A stretch of 57,716 nucleotides of DNA, taken from assembly GCA_022820545.1 (NCBI GenBank), contig JAJEFG010000015.1, positions 1 to 57,716 of the forward strand, given 5' to 3'. The position numbers were made by a program, and so were the translations under genes. Below the pieces are notes generated by a model that worked only from the letters and a program-made list of their open reading frames with translations, was not told where the DNA came from and ran no database searches. The DNA comes from Acidobacteriota bacterium. Its GTDB lineage: Bacteria > Acidobacteriota > Vicinamibacteria > Marinacidobacterales > Marinacidobacteraceae. Below, piece after piece: positions 43,698 through 53,783 of the stretch (positions are counted from its first letter, which is position 1; every line of letters begins with the position of its first letter).

Positions 43698-44886
43698 GAT
43701 ACCACGATTCTTCCGTCCGCCAGTCGGTAGCTTCTTCCTCTTTGGCCCGAGGGGCGTCGGCAAGACGACCTGGTTCCGCACGCAGGTGCCCGACGCTCTG
43801 GTGCTGGATTTACTGGTCGGCACTCGGTACCGGGAGCTGTCCGCCCGCCCCGAAAAACTCCGTGATCTCGTTATGGCCTCGGCCTCGCGGGACATCGTCA
43901 TCGATGAGATCCAGCGGGTGCCGGAACTGCTTCACTCCGTGCATGATCTCATCGAAACGGATCGTTCCCGGCGCTTCGTTCTGACGGGCTCCAGCGCTCG
44001 GAAACTCCGCGCGCGGGGCGTGAACCTCCTGGGCGGGCGCGCCGCCAACCGGACCCTCCATCCGTTTCTGGCCGCCGAACTCGGTGACGGCTTCGACCTC
44101 TCCACGGCGCTGCGCTATGGACTCCTGCCCGTGGTCGCGAGCGCGCCTGACCCCGCCGCTGCGCTCGATGGGTACGTGTCGCTCTACGTGGACGAGGAGG
44201 TTCGCGCCGAGGGACTCGTTCGAGATGTGGGGCGGTTCGCCCGCTTTCTCGAAGCGATGTCCTTTTCACACGGGGCGGCGCTCAACCTGAGCGGCGTGGC
44301 CCGCGACGCCGAAGCCCGGCGTCCCACGGTGCAGGGCCACCTGGAGATCCTGGAAGACCTGCTGCTGTCGTTTCGCGTGCCGGTCTTCACGAAACGGGCC
44401 AAGCGGCGTCTCGCGAGTCACCCCAAGTTCTTCTTTTTCGACTGTGGGCTCTACCGGGCCCTGCGGCGCACCGGCCCCTTCGACCGGCCCGAGGAAGTCG
44501 AGGGCCCGGCCCTTGAAGGGCTCGTGGCGCAGCATCTCCGGGCATGGGTGGCATACCGGGACCGCGGCACACGGCTCTTCACCTGGCGGACCCGGTCGGG
44601 CGCCGAAGTGGATCTCGTGGCCTATGGTCCGGAGGAATTCGCCGCGATCGAGGTCAAGAACTCACCGCGCGTGCGTCCGGAGGACCTTCGTGGTCAGCGC
44701 TCTTTTGGTGACGAGTACCCGGAGGCGATGCGTCTCCTGCTGTACCGCGGGCACGACCGGCTGTTGATCGGTGATGTCCTGTGTTTGCCGGTCGCCGATT
44801 TCCTGCGGCGTCTGCATCCCGACCGCTCGTTGGCGGAGGTCGCCGAGTGGCCGCGTGCGCGCGCGGTGAGTCCGCTGGAGGAATAG
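43690..44886 (+). CDS. AAA_14/DUF4143 ATP-binding protein
   Basis: 398 residues. Walker A GPRGVGKTTW (~19-28), Walker B DIVIDEIQRVPEL, sensor LTGSSARKL; then FLEAMSFSHGAALNLSGVAR with the DUF4143 domain (TVQGHLEILEDLLLSFRVPV, KFFFFDCGLYRAL, FTWRTRSGAEVDLVAYGP, AIEVKNSPRV). The GAEVDLV...EVKNS string resembles a PD-(D/E)xK nuclease-like core. Family members are common, often mobile, and of unknown role. The AT-rich hairpin leader and position in the accessory region suggest horizontal transfer. The start codon lies within a hairpin. Confidence 0.88.
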   Translation: MTVIPRFFRPPVGSFFLFGPRGVGKTTWFRTQVPDALVLDLLVGTRYRELSARPEKLRDLVMASASRDIVIDEIQRVPELLHSVHDLIETDRSRRFVLTGSSARKLRARGVNLLGGRAANRTLHPFLAAELGDGFDLSTALRYGLLPVVASAPDPAAALDGYVSLYVDEEVRAEGLVRDVGRFARFLEAMSFSHGAALNLSGVARDAEARRPTVQGHLEILEDLLLSFRVPVFTKRAKRRLASHPKFFFFDCGLYRALRRTGPFDRPEEVEGPALEGLVAQHLRAWVAYRDRGTRLFTWRTRSGAEVDLVAYGPEEFAAIEVKNSPRVRPEDLRGQRSFGDEYPEAMRLLLYRGHDRLLIGDVLCLPVADFLRRLHPDRSLAEVAEWPRARAVSPLEE

Positions 44887-44968
44887 CGGTCCGAGGCGTA
44901 CGCGCCACCTGCGCTTTTGAGCTACACGCCGAAATGAGAGCCACCCTGTCAGGGGGGAGCCACGACGT

Positions 44969-45096
44969 GCGCGGCGCGGAGCGCCGCGGTGCCGGTCTGG
45001 AGACCGGCGTTCCAAGCCGTACGCGCCATGCGGTTGGGCAGTCCTGGGCGCTCTGCGGCGCTGCGCGCCGCGTGCCGGTCTGAAGACCGGCGGTCC
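44969..45096 (-). repeat. Two paired-hairpin dispersed repeats, reverse orientation
   Basis: 44969-45018: GCGGCGC/GCGCCGC, then GCCGGTCT/AGACCGGC and GTTCCAAGCC, the mirror of the copy at 25671. 45051-45096: GCGGCGC/GCGCCGC, then GCCGGTCT/AGACCGGC and GGTCCC, running up to the serS stop codon. No gene is seen in 44887-45096. Confidence 0.78.
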
Positions 45097-46386
<1,290 letters not shown>

Positions 46387-46435
46387 TTAGCCTAAACCGA
46401 CAGTGTCCGGGGGCGAATCCCCCCGTTTCGCGTCC

Positions 46436-47476
46436 ATGCCAGAAACGCTTCCGATTCCCGATTTCTTCGATTCCGAGCGCGTCGGTCAGCTCTACCGGGT
46501 CCCCTACGAGACCCGGGCCGCCGAAGCCCGCGCGTGGGCCCGGCAGCACGGGCTCACTCCCGCGGCCGGCGCCGCGCCGCGCGTCGGGCTCCTGCTGGTG
46601 GACTGCCAGAACACCTTCTGCCTGCCGGGGGGCGAGCTCTTTGTTGCCGGCCGATCAGGACTGGGTGCGGTGAAGGACTCGTGGCGGCTCTGCCAGTTCC
46701 TCTACGGCCACCTCGACCGCATCAGCGAGATCGTCCTGACGCTCGACACCCACACCGCGATCCAGGTCTTCCACGCCCATTTCTTCCTCGACCGGGACGG
46801 CAATCCACCCGCCGCGTACACGCAGATCACCTCCGAAGACCTCGAAACGGGCCGCTACCGGGTGAATCCCGACGCGGCCGCGGGGGCCGGCCTCGACGAG
46901 AAGGCCCTCTCCCGCCACGCGCTCCACTACTGCCGCCGGCTGGAGGCGCAGGGGAAGTACGTGCTCGTCGTCTGGCCGTATCACGCCATGCTCGGGGGCG
47001 CCGGGCACGCGGTGGTTCCGGCGGTCGAGGAAGCCGTCTTCTTCCACTCGATCGCACGGTCGGCCCAGCCCCGGTTCGAGCCCAAGGGCCTGAATCCGCT
47101 GACCGAGAACTACTCGGTGCTGCGGCCCGAAGTCCTCGAGGACGCTGACGGAAACCCCATCGCGGAGCCGAACCGGCAGTTGCTCGACCATCTGCTCGAG
47201 TACGACGCCCTGATCGTCGCGGGCCAGGCCAAGAGCCACTGCGTCGCCTGGACGGTGTCCGACCTGCGGGACGAGATCGCCCGGCGCGACCCCGACGGAT
47301 CGGCCGGCCTCGCCGGGCGCGTTTTCCTGCTCGAGGACGCCACCTCGCCGGTCGTGGTCCCCGGCGCCGACTTCACCGACGCCGCCGACGCGGCCTTCGC
47401 CGATTTCGAGCGCGCGGGGATGGTCCGGGTGCGGAGCACCGACCCGCTCGAGGAGTGGCCCGGCTTTCCCGCCTGA
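46436..47476 (+). CDS. Isochorismatase-fold cysteine hydrolase, probable nicotinamidase
   Basis: 346 residues from ATG 46436, longer than typical PncA (~200). Visible active-site residues: Asp in LLLVDCQNTF, the metal set in LTLDTHTAIQVFHAHFF (D-x-H...H), and nucleophile Cys in VAGQAKSHCVAWTV. An insertion of ~90 residues (NPPAAYTQITSEDLETGRYR to SIARSAQPRFEP) separates the metal site and the Cys. It overlaps pncB by 22 nt, so the pair probably runs nicotinamide -> nicotinate -> NaMN in NAD salvage. The nicotinamidase assignment rests on fold plus neighbour. Confidence 0.82.
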   Translation: MPETLPIPDFFDSERVGQLYRVPYETRAAEARAWARQHGLTPAAGAAPRVGLLLVDCQNTFCLPGGELFVAGRSGLGAVKDSWRLCQFLYGHLDRISEIVLTLDTHTAIQVFHAHFFLDRDGNPPAAYTQITSEDLETGRYRVNPDAAAGAGLDEKALSRHALHYCRRLEAQGKYVLVVWPYHAMLGGAGHAVVPAVEEAVFFHSIARSAQPRFEPKGLNPLTENYSVLRPEVLEDADGNPIAEPNRQLLDHLLEYDALIVAGQAKSHCVAWTVSDLRDEIARRDPDGSAGLAGRVFLLEDATSPVVVPGADFTDAADAAFADFERAGMVRVRSTDPLEEWPGFPA

Positions 47477-48705
47477 CGGCCGAACCTCCGGTCGCCTCCC
47501 TCCTCGACGTGGACTTCTACAAGTTCACGATGGGGCAGTTTGTCTTCCGGCTGCACTCCGGGGTGCGGGTCCGGTACCAGCTCCTCTGCCGGACGCCGGA
47601 TATCCGGCTGGCCGACCTCGTACCGGAAGAAGCGCTCCGGGATGCTCTCGACGCCATCCGGTCGCTGGCGTTCACCCCGGGCGAACTCAAGTACCTGAAG
47701 GGGCTCGAACCACGGGGACTCTTCGGCGACGACTACCTGGACTTCCTCCGGCGGCTCCGTCTGCCGCCGGTCGAACTCGAGGTCAGGGACGGCGACCTCC
47801 ACCTCGAGGTCGAGGCCCTCTGGCCGGAGATGATCCTCTGGGAGACGCTCATGCTGTCGGCGCTGAGCGAGCTCCTCTCCCGAGCCGCCCTTGCGGGGGC
47901 GGGCGCCGGGGCCCGGGAACAGGCCGAAGCCGCGGGTCGGGAGCGGCTCGAGGGGAAGATCGCCGCCCTCCTTGAGCATCCCGGGATTCGCGTCGCTTCC
48001 TTCGGCACCCGCCGGCGTTTCTCGCGGGCCTGGCAGTTCGCGCTGGAGGAGCGTCTCGCCGGCGCGCTGCCGGAGCAGTTCGCCGGCACCTCCTGCGTGG
48101 CTTCGGCCTTCCAGCACGGCCTGGTTCCGGTGGGGACCATCGCCCATGAGGTCTTCATGGTGGGCGCCGCGGTCGGAGACGGCTCGGACGAGTCCATCCG
48201 CGGCTCGCAGCGCCGGATGCTCGATGCGTGGTGGGACATGTACGGCGAGCCGTTCTCGCTCTTTCTCACGGACACCTGGGGCTCGGAGTTCTTCTTTGCC
48301 GACGCCGGGGAAGCCCGCGCCCGGCGGTTCCGCGGCGTGCGGCAGGACTCCGGCGATCCGGCCGCCTTCGGGGAGCGCGCGATCCGCTGGTACGAGGACT
48401 TCGGGGTGGACCCGCGGGCGAAGTCCCTGGTCTTCAGTGACGGGTTGGAACTCCCCGACATCCTCGACCTGGAATCGCGGTTCGCCGGACGGATCGGGGT
48501 GTCCTACGGCTGGGGAACGAACCTCACGAACGACTGCGGCGTCCCCAACTACTCACTGGTCGTGAAACCGGTGGCGGCGAACGGCCGGCCGCTCGTCAAG
48601 CTCAGCGACAACCCGGGGAAGAGCACCGGGATCGCCGCCGAGGTCCGCCGTTACCGCCGGATCTTCGACGCTCCCGCCGCGCCGGCGCGCATCCCGCGGT
48701 ATTGA
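47455..48705 (+). CDS. pncB: Nicotinate phosphoribosyltransferase
   Basis: 416 residues from GTG 47455 (22-nt overlap with the preceding gene). Family motifs: LDVDFYKFTMGQFVF at the start, FGTRRRFSRAWQFALEERL, the phospho-His region FQHGLVPVGTIAHE, VRQDSGDPAAFGERAI, LVFSDGLELPDI and VSYGWGTNLTND. It makes nicotinate mononucleotide from nicotinate and PRPP with ATP. Paired with the upstream hydrolase for NAD salvage. Convergent on xerC, with 16 bp between stops. Confidence 0.94.
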   Translation: MARLSRLTAEPPVASLLDVDFYKFTMGQFVFRLHSGVRVRYQLLCRTPDIRLADLVPEEALRDALDAIRSLAFTPGELKYLKGLEPRGLFGDDYLDFLRRLRLPPVELEVRDGDLHLEVEALWPEMILWETLMLSALSELLSRAALAGAGAGAREQAEAAGRERLEGKIAALLEHPGIRVASFGTRRRFSRAWQFALEERLAGALPEQFAGTSCVASAFQHGLVPVGTIAHEVFMVGAAVGDGSDESIRGSQRRMLDAWWDMYGEPFSLFLTDTWGSEFFFADAGEARARRFRGVRQDSGDPAAFGERAIRWYEDFGVDPRAKSLVFSDGLELPDILDLESRFAGRIGVSYGWGTNLTNDCGVPNYSLVVKPVAANGRPLVKLSDNPGKSTGIAAEVRRYRRIFDAPAAPARIPRY

Positions 48706-48721
48706 TCGGCGAGGCCGCCAG

Positions 48722-49699
48722 CTAGTCCTCTTTTTCCGAGCCGCCCGCCTGGCGCGGATGGGCTTTCGAGTAGACCTCGAAGATCCGGGCTGTCGAAACG
48801 TGGGTGTACTTCTGGGTGGTCGCGAGGCTCGTATGCCCGAGCAGTTCCTGGATGGAACGCAGGTCGGCCCCGTGATCGAGCAGGTGGGTCGCGAACGCGT
48901 GGCGCAGCGTGTGGGGTGACACGGAGCCGGCAAGCCGGACCAGACCCGCTTCGCCCAGATAGCGCCTGACCACGGTCCGTACCGACCGGTCGGAGAGGCG
49001 TCCGCCGCGCGCGTTCAGGAAGACCGCTTCCGTGTTCCCCGCGGTTCCCTGGACGTCCCCCCGCACCCGAAGCCAGGAACGGAGCGCGTCGGCCGCGACC
49101 TCCCCGAAGGGGACCACCCGCTCCTTGCCGCCCTTGCCGAGGACCCTCAGGATCCGGCTCGTCCGGTTGACGTCGGCCAGGTCGAGACCCACCAGCTCGG
49201 AAACCCGAAGTCCCGTTCCGTAGAGGAGTTCGAGGATCGCGAGGTCGCGGCGGCCGAGCCGCGTGGCCGGATCGGGCGCGTGCAGCAGGGCCTCGACCTC
49301 GTCCATCTCCATGCGGGTCGGGATCCTTGCCGGAGTCCGCGGCGCCCGGAGGGCCCGCGCCGGATCCCGATCCACCGCCCCCGAACGGGTGAGATACCGG
49401 TAGAGCGAGCGGAGCGCGGCCAGCTTCCGCGCGACGGTCGTGCTGGAGAGCCCGCGCTCGTGCAGCGACCCGAGGTAGGCGCGCAGGACCGCGGTATCGA
49501 CGGGTTGCGAAACGGCGGGCCCTTCCTCGCGCGCGCGCTTCGTTTCGAGAAACCCGGCGAAGTGCGACAGGTCGCTGCCGTAGCTCCGCACGGTGTTGGG
49601 CGATGCCCCCCGGCGCTCCTCCAGGTCCTCGAGGAAGTCCCGGATCGACGCGCGAAGCGGCGTCTCCGATCTGCGTGCGGGATCTTCGCCCGGGCTCAC
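48722..49699 (-). CDS. xerC: Tyrosine recombinase XerC/XerD
   Basis: 325 residues from GTG 49699, which overlaps the topA stop as GTGA. The N-terminal SAM-like core-binding domain (IRDFLEDLEERRGASPNTV) is followed by the catalytic domain with the full set: Arg in GTGLRVSEL, Lys in GKGGKERVVPFG, HxxR in SPHTLRHAFATHL, His in LGHTSLATTQ and nucleophile Tyr in KYTHVS. It resolves chromosome dimers at dif. The dprA-topA-xerC order is a conserved core arrangement, so this is not the integrase of the tRNA-Ser element. Confidence 0.92.
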   Translation of the reverse strand: MSPGEDPARRSETPLRASIRDFLEDLEERRGASPNTVRSYGSDLSHFAGFLETKRAREEGPAVSQPVDTAVLRAYLGSLHERGLSSTTVARKLAALRSLYRYLTRSGAVDRDPARALRAPRTPARIPTRMEMDEVEALLHAPDPATRLGRRDLAILELLYGTGLRVSELVGLDLADVNRTSRILRVLGKGGKERVVPFGEVAADALRSWLRVRGDVQGTAGNTEAVFLNARGGRLSDRSVRTVVRRYLGEAGLVRLAGSVSPHTLRHAFATHLLDHGADLRSIQELLGHTSLATTQKYTHVSTARIFEVYSKAHPRQAGGSEKED

Positions 49700-51969
49700 G
49701 ACGAGGAAGGCGCGGCGCGTTTCGCGGCGGCCTTCCGGCCGGCCGCCTTCTTGCCCTTCCTCGCCGGCCGCGGCTGGATGTAGCGGCATTTCGGAAAACC
49801 GCTGCAGCCGACGAACGGGCCGCGCCGGCCCTGTCGCTGGACGAGCCCTTTCCCGCACTCGGGACACTTGCCCTCGACCGGCACCGGCGCCGGCCGGGCG
49901 ACCGGACGGCCGCCCTGGACCTGGATGATCGTGGTGCACTCGGGGTACCGCGAACAGCCGAGGAAGGTCCCGAAGCGACCGCGTTTTTCGGACATCGAAG
50001 CGCCGCATTCCGGGCAGACCGGCGCCTCTTCCTCTTTCGGCTCGTCGCCGGCGTCACCCAGGGAACGGCTTCCCCGGCACTCCGGGAACCCCTCGCAACC
50101 CAGGAACTTCTCGCCCCCCGACCAGCGGAGGACGAGCGGACGCCCACAGCGCTCGCAGGGCTCGGCGGTCGGCAGCCCCTTGATCCGCGGCATCTCGACG
50201 ACCGCCTTGTCCAGGTCGAGCGAGAAATCCGCGTAGAACGCCGCGAGGGTGCCCTCGAAACCGGCTTCGCCCTGCTCGATCCGGTCGAGGTTTTCCTCCA
50301 TGTCCGCCGTGTAGCGCACGTTGAAGAGGTTGTCGAAGCTCCCCGCCAGCAGATCGCTCACCAGCATGCCCACCTCGGTGGGAACGAAGACCCGCTGCTT
50401 CGTCCGCACGTATTCCCGGTCCTTGATCTTGCGGAGGATGGGCACGTAGGTGCTGGGCCTTCCGATTCCGTTCTGCTCCAGCTTGCGGATCAGGCTCGCC
50501 TCGCTGTACCGCTTCGGAGGGGCGGTGAAGTGCTGGATCGGCAGAACCGCCTCGAGGGCGAGCGGCTGGCCGGCCTTGAGCGGAGGGATGACGGTCTTTT
50601 TTTCGGAGTCGGCGGACGGTCCCGCGTCCTCGGCCGCTTCCCGGTAGAGCACCCGGTATCCGCGTTCGGCCAGCACCGACCCGCTCGCCGTCAGGCGCTC
50701 GGGCGCTTTGCCGAAGCCGGGGATCTCCGGAGCCTCGCCTCCGCCGGGGCGTTCCGCGAGGATCGTGGCCCGGGTGTCATGCCAGACGGCCGGGGTCATC
50801 TGGGAGGCGATGAACCGCTCCCAGATCATGCGGTACAGCTTCCGCTGATCCTCCTTGAGAAAAGGCGCCACCTGATCGGGAGTCCGTTCGACGGATGTCG
50901 GCCGGATCGCCTCGTGGGCGTCCTGCGCCCCCTTCAGCTTGCGGAAATAGTTGGGCCGCTCGGGGAGGAAGTCGTCTCCGAACCGCTCGCCGATGAATCT
51001 CCGCACCTCTCCGAGCGCCTCCTTCGAGACCCGGGTGGAGTCGGTCCTCAGATAGGTGATCAATCCGACGCGGTCTCCGGAGCCGAGGTCCACCCCCTCG
51101 TAGAGCCCCTGCGCGGCGCGCATGGTCCGCGCGGCCGGGAAGCGGAACAGGGAAGCGGCCTGCCGCTGCATGGTGCTGGTGATGAAGGGCGGAGGAGCCT
51201 TCTCCTGGCGGTCCTTCGACTCGACCTCCGCCACCCGGTAGGCGCACGTCTCGAGAAGGCGCTGGATCTCCCGCGCGGTGGCCTCGTCGCGCGCCGCCGG
51301 CTCCCGCGGGAGGCTCTTCGGGACCTCGGCGGTCGCCCGCAGCGAGGCGCCGTCGCCGGCCACAAGGAGCGCGTCGATGGTCCAGTACTCCTCGACGTTG
51401 AAGGCCCGGATCTCGCGCTCGCGCACGCAGATGAGGCGGAGCGCAACCGACTGCACGCGCCCGGCGGAGAGGCGCGGAGCGACCTTGCGGGAAAGGAGGG
51501 GTGAGATCTTGTAGCCGACGATCCGGTCGAGCACGCGCCGCGTCTGTTGGGCCTTGACCTTGTTCCCATCCACCTCGCACGCGCTCTCGAGCGCGCGCCG
51601 GACCGCCGGCGGGGTGATCTCGTGGAAGGTGATCCGCTGGATGGGAACCTCGCGGCCCGGCGGCAGCGCCCCGAGGAACTCCTCCGCGAGGTCGTGGCTG
51701 ATCGCTTCCCCCTCCCGATCCGGGTCGGTTGCGAGGTAGATGCGGGAGGCCTTTTTCGCCGCCCGCTTCAGGCTCTCGAGGATCTTGGCCCGGTCGGGAA
51801 CCACTTCGAACTGCGGGCGAAAACCGTTGGCGATGTCCACCGAGAGGCCGCGCTGCGGCAGGTCCCTGACGTGTCCTCCCGAGGCCATGACCCGGTAGGA
51901 GCCCCCCAGAAACCGCTCGATGGTCTTGGCCTTGGCGGCGGATTCGACGACGACGAGTGCGTTTCCCAT
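49696..51969 (-). CDS. topA: DNA topoisomerase I
   Basis: 757 residues from ATG 51969 (MGNALVVVESAAKAKTIERF, the normal N-terminus); a TTG three codons upstream is open. Toprim DxD in YLATDPDREGEAISHDL; catalytic Tyr in RVGLITYLRTDSTRVS. Three C-terminal C4 zinc modules (CERCGR...CEGFPEC, CPECGA...CSRYPEC, CPECGK...CSGFPKC) precede a Lys/Ala-rich tail. It relaxes negative supercoils. It lies 9 nt after dprA and overlaps xerC. Confidence 0.96.
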   Translation of the reverse strand: MGNALVVVESAAKAKTIERFLGGSYRVMASGGHVRDLPQRGLSVDIANGFRPQFEVVPDRAKILESLKRAAKKASRIYLATDPDREGEAISHDLAEEFLGALPPGREVPIQRITFHEITPPAVRRALESACEVDGNKVKAQQTRRVLDRIVGYKISPLLSRKVAPRLSAGRVQSVALRLICVREREIRAFNVEEYWTIDALLVAGDGASLRATAEVPKSLPREPAARDEATAREIQRLLETCAYRVAEVESKDRQEKAPPPFITSTMQRQAASLFRFPAARTMRAAQGLYEGVDLGSGDRVGLITYLRTDSTRVSKEALGEVRRFIGERFGDDFLPERPNYFRKLKGAQDAHEAIRPTSVERTPDQVAPFLKEDQRKLYRMIWERFIASQMTPAVWHDTRATILAERPGGGEAPEIPGFGKAPERLTASGSVLAERGYRVLYREAAEDAGPSADSEKKTVIPPLKAGQPLALEAVLPIQHFTAPPKRYSEASLIRKLEQNGIGRPSTYVPILRKIKDREYVRTKQRVFVPTEVGMLVSDLLAGSFDNLFNVRYTADMEENLDRIEQGEAGFEGTLAAFYADFSLDLDKAVVEMPRIKGLPTAEPCERCGRPLVLRWSGGEKFLGCEGFPECRGSRSLGDAGDEPKEEEAPVCPECGASMSEKRGRFGTFLGCSRYPECTTIIQVQGGRPVARPAPVPVEGKCPECGKGLVQRQGRRGPFVGCSGFPKCRYIQPRPARKGKKAAGRKAAAKRAAPSSS

Positions 51970-51978
51970 GACGTGCAA

Positions 51979-53118
51979 TCAGTGTAACGACCCCTCCGCA
52001 GCCCTCAGGAATCCCCCCGGAAACCGGCGCACCAGCCCCCGCCGTTCGAGCTCCGAGACCGCGGCCAGCGCCACCGGCACCGGGAGGCCGGTGGCGCCGA
52101 GGAGGGTGTCCAGATCCAACCCGGACGGCCGTTTCCTGAGGGCGTCCAGCAGGCGGGCGGCTTCGGCTCCGAGGCCCGGTTTCGGCGAGGCGCCCTCCGG
52201 TTCCCGGTTTCCGGCGCCTCCCGAATCGGCGCCCCGTCCGGCGCAACCGGACGGGATTCCCAGCTCTTCCAGGATGTCGGCCACTCCCGTGACCAGGGTG
52301 GCGCCGAGCCGGATCAGCGCGTGGCACCCGGCGCTCGTTTCCGACCCGATGGGGCCCGGGACCGCGAAGACCTCGCGTCCGGAGTCCACCGCGTGACGGG
52401 CCGTCGCGAGGGAGCCGCTCCGCTCCGCGGCTTCCACCACCAGCGTTCCCAGGGTGAGCCCCGCGATGATCCGGTTCCGGCGCGGAAAGTGATGCGGGAG
52501 GGGACGCGTTCCGGGGGGAAACTCGGTCAGCACCGCTCCCGAGGCGCAGCACGCCCCCGCCAGCTCGCGATGCTCGGGCGGATACAGGCAGTCGTGCGCG
52601 GAGCCGAGAACGGCGACGGTCCTGCCCCCGGCCTCGAGCGCCGCCCGGTGGGCCGCCGCGTCGACTCCCCGGGCGAGACCGCTGACGACCACGAGCCCCG
52701 CCCCGGCGAGCCCGGCGGCGAGTTGTTCCGCGACCGCGGTTCCGTAGGGGGTCGCTCTCCGGGAGCCGACCACCGCGACCGCCGGCGCCGCGAGGTCCGC
52801 ATCGCCTGCTACCTCGAGGGCGATCGGTGGAACGGCGATTTCGGCGAGCCGGGGCGGAAACCCGGGTTGCCCCAGCATCAGCAGCCGGCGTCCGGCAGCG
52901 GCGGCCGCGTCGCGCCAGCGCCGCGCCGCTTCGAGGCGCCCGGCCGGCAACTTGCCGAACTTCCGCCGGAACGTGGAGATGGCTGCTTCCAGATCGCCGC
53001 TCTCGAAGCAGCGGGCGCGCTCTCCGGGCGGGGGACGCTCGGCAAGGGCGATCGCGAGCGCCGCCTCTTCGAGACGGGCCGCAGGCTGCTCTGCGGGTGG
53101 CGCGGGACGGTTCGTCAT
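51979..53118 (-). CDS. dprA: DNA-processing protein DprA
   Basis: 379 residues from ATG 53118. The Rossmann-like DprA/Smf domain is clear: VAVVGSRRATPYGTAVAEQL, VVVSGLARGVDAAAHRAAL, VAVLGSAHDCLYPPEH, FPRRNRIIAGLTLGTLVVEA, SGSLATARHAVDSGREVFAV. A C-terminal winged-helix DprA domain (ALRKRPSGLDLDTLLGATGL) follows a Gly/Ala linker. DprA loads RecA on incoming single-stranded DNA during transformation. First gene of dprA-topA-xerC. The 200 bp upstream (53119-53320) is divergent, with a small AT-rich patch at 53180-53210 that likely holds promoters. Confidence 0.94.
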   Translation of the reverse strand: MTNRPAPPAEQPAARLEEAALAIALAERPPPGERARCFESGDLEAAISTFRRKFGKLPAGRLEAARRWRDAAAAAGRRLLMLGQPGFPPRLAEIAVPPIALEVAGDADLAAPAVAVVGSRRATPYGTAVAEQLAAGLAGAGLVVVSGLARGVDAAAHRAALEAGGRTVAVLGSAHDCLYPPEHRELAGACCASGAVLTEFPPGTRPLPHHFPRRNRIIAGLTLGTLVVEAAERSGSLATARHAVDSGREVFAVPGPIGSETSAGCHALIRLGATLVTGVADILEELGIPSGCAGRGADSGGAGNREPEGASPKPGLGAEAARLLDALRKRPSGLDLDTLLGATGLPVPVALAAVSELERRGLVRRFPGGFLRAAEGSLH

Positions 53119-53320
53119 CGGTGTTCTCCCCGAGGCCGGTTCCGCCGCTCCGGGGATCGGAACAGGTCGAAACGTCCTCAGTAAGTAATGACGTAATTCG
53201 CGTCGTTTTCTTCTCACCCCGATCGGGTTTTCCCCCACCGGCCGGCACGCGCTACTATCGGAGACCGTCCGGATTCCCGTCCGGCGCCTTCGCCAGGGCA
53301 GTTGCCCGGGGACCAGCGAC

Positions 53321-53776
53321 ATGGCCTGTTCATTGCATTCAAGACTGACGATGCACCGGATGCCCGCGCCGTTCCGTACCGCCTGGTTGCTCCTCGCCGC
53401 GACCTGGTTGATCGCGGGGGCCACGGCGGCCCAACCCGCCGCGTCGCCCGGCGCCTCCGCGTCCGCCGGCGGCGAGCGATCGGGGCAGGAGAACTCCTTC
53501 GGGGTGGAGGTCGCCAGCAAGGGCCTCTGGAAGGAGGCGGCCTACCGCTGGGAGAAGGCCGTGGAGCTCGATCCCCAGAACCCGAAGGCCCACAACAATC
53601 TCGGGGTCGCCTACGAGCGGTCCGGCAAGTTCGAGGAAGCGCTCGAGGCCTACGAAACGGCGCTCGAGCTGATGCCCAGCAATGAACAGATCCGCCAGAA
53701 CTATGAGCTGTTCCGCGAGGCCTACGAGCGCAAGAAGCGGAAGGACCGCGACGCCGCGCGCTCCCGGAGACGCTGA
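53321..53776 (+). CDS. Small secreted TPR protein
   Basis: Up to 151 residues; starts at 53321, 53351 and 53360 are all open and none has a strong ribosome site. The hydrophobic leader AWLLLAATWLIAGATAAQ is a signal peptide. Two TPRs follow: GLWKEAAYRWEKAVELDPQN and NLGVAYERSGKFEEALEAYE; the C-terminus is strongly basic (KKRKDRDAARSRRR). Probably a periplasmic scaffold. It lies 7 nt upstream of the next lipoprotein gene and is part of the run leading to the large protease-barrel gene. Confidence 0.8.
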   Translation: MACSLHSRLTMHRMPAPFRTAWLLLAATWLIAGATAAQPAASPGASASAGGERSGQENSFGVEVASKGLWKEAAYRWEKAVELDPQNPKAHNNLGVAYERSGKFEEALEAYETALELMPSNEQIRQNYELFREAYERKKRKDRDAARSRRR

Positions 53777-53783
53777 GCGGCTC

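Noticed and set aside
48722-49699. xerC as the integrase of the tRNA-Ser-bounded segment
   Set aside because: It is translationally coupled to topA in the conserved dprA-topA-xerC order and lies 9 kb outside the repeat boundaries.
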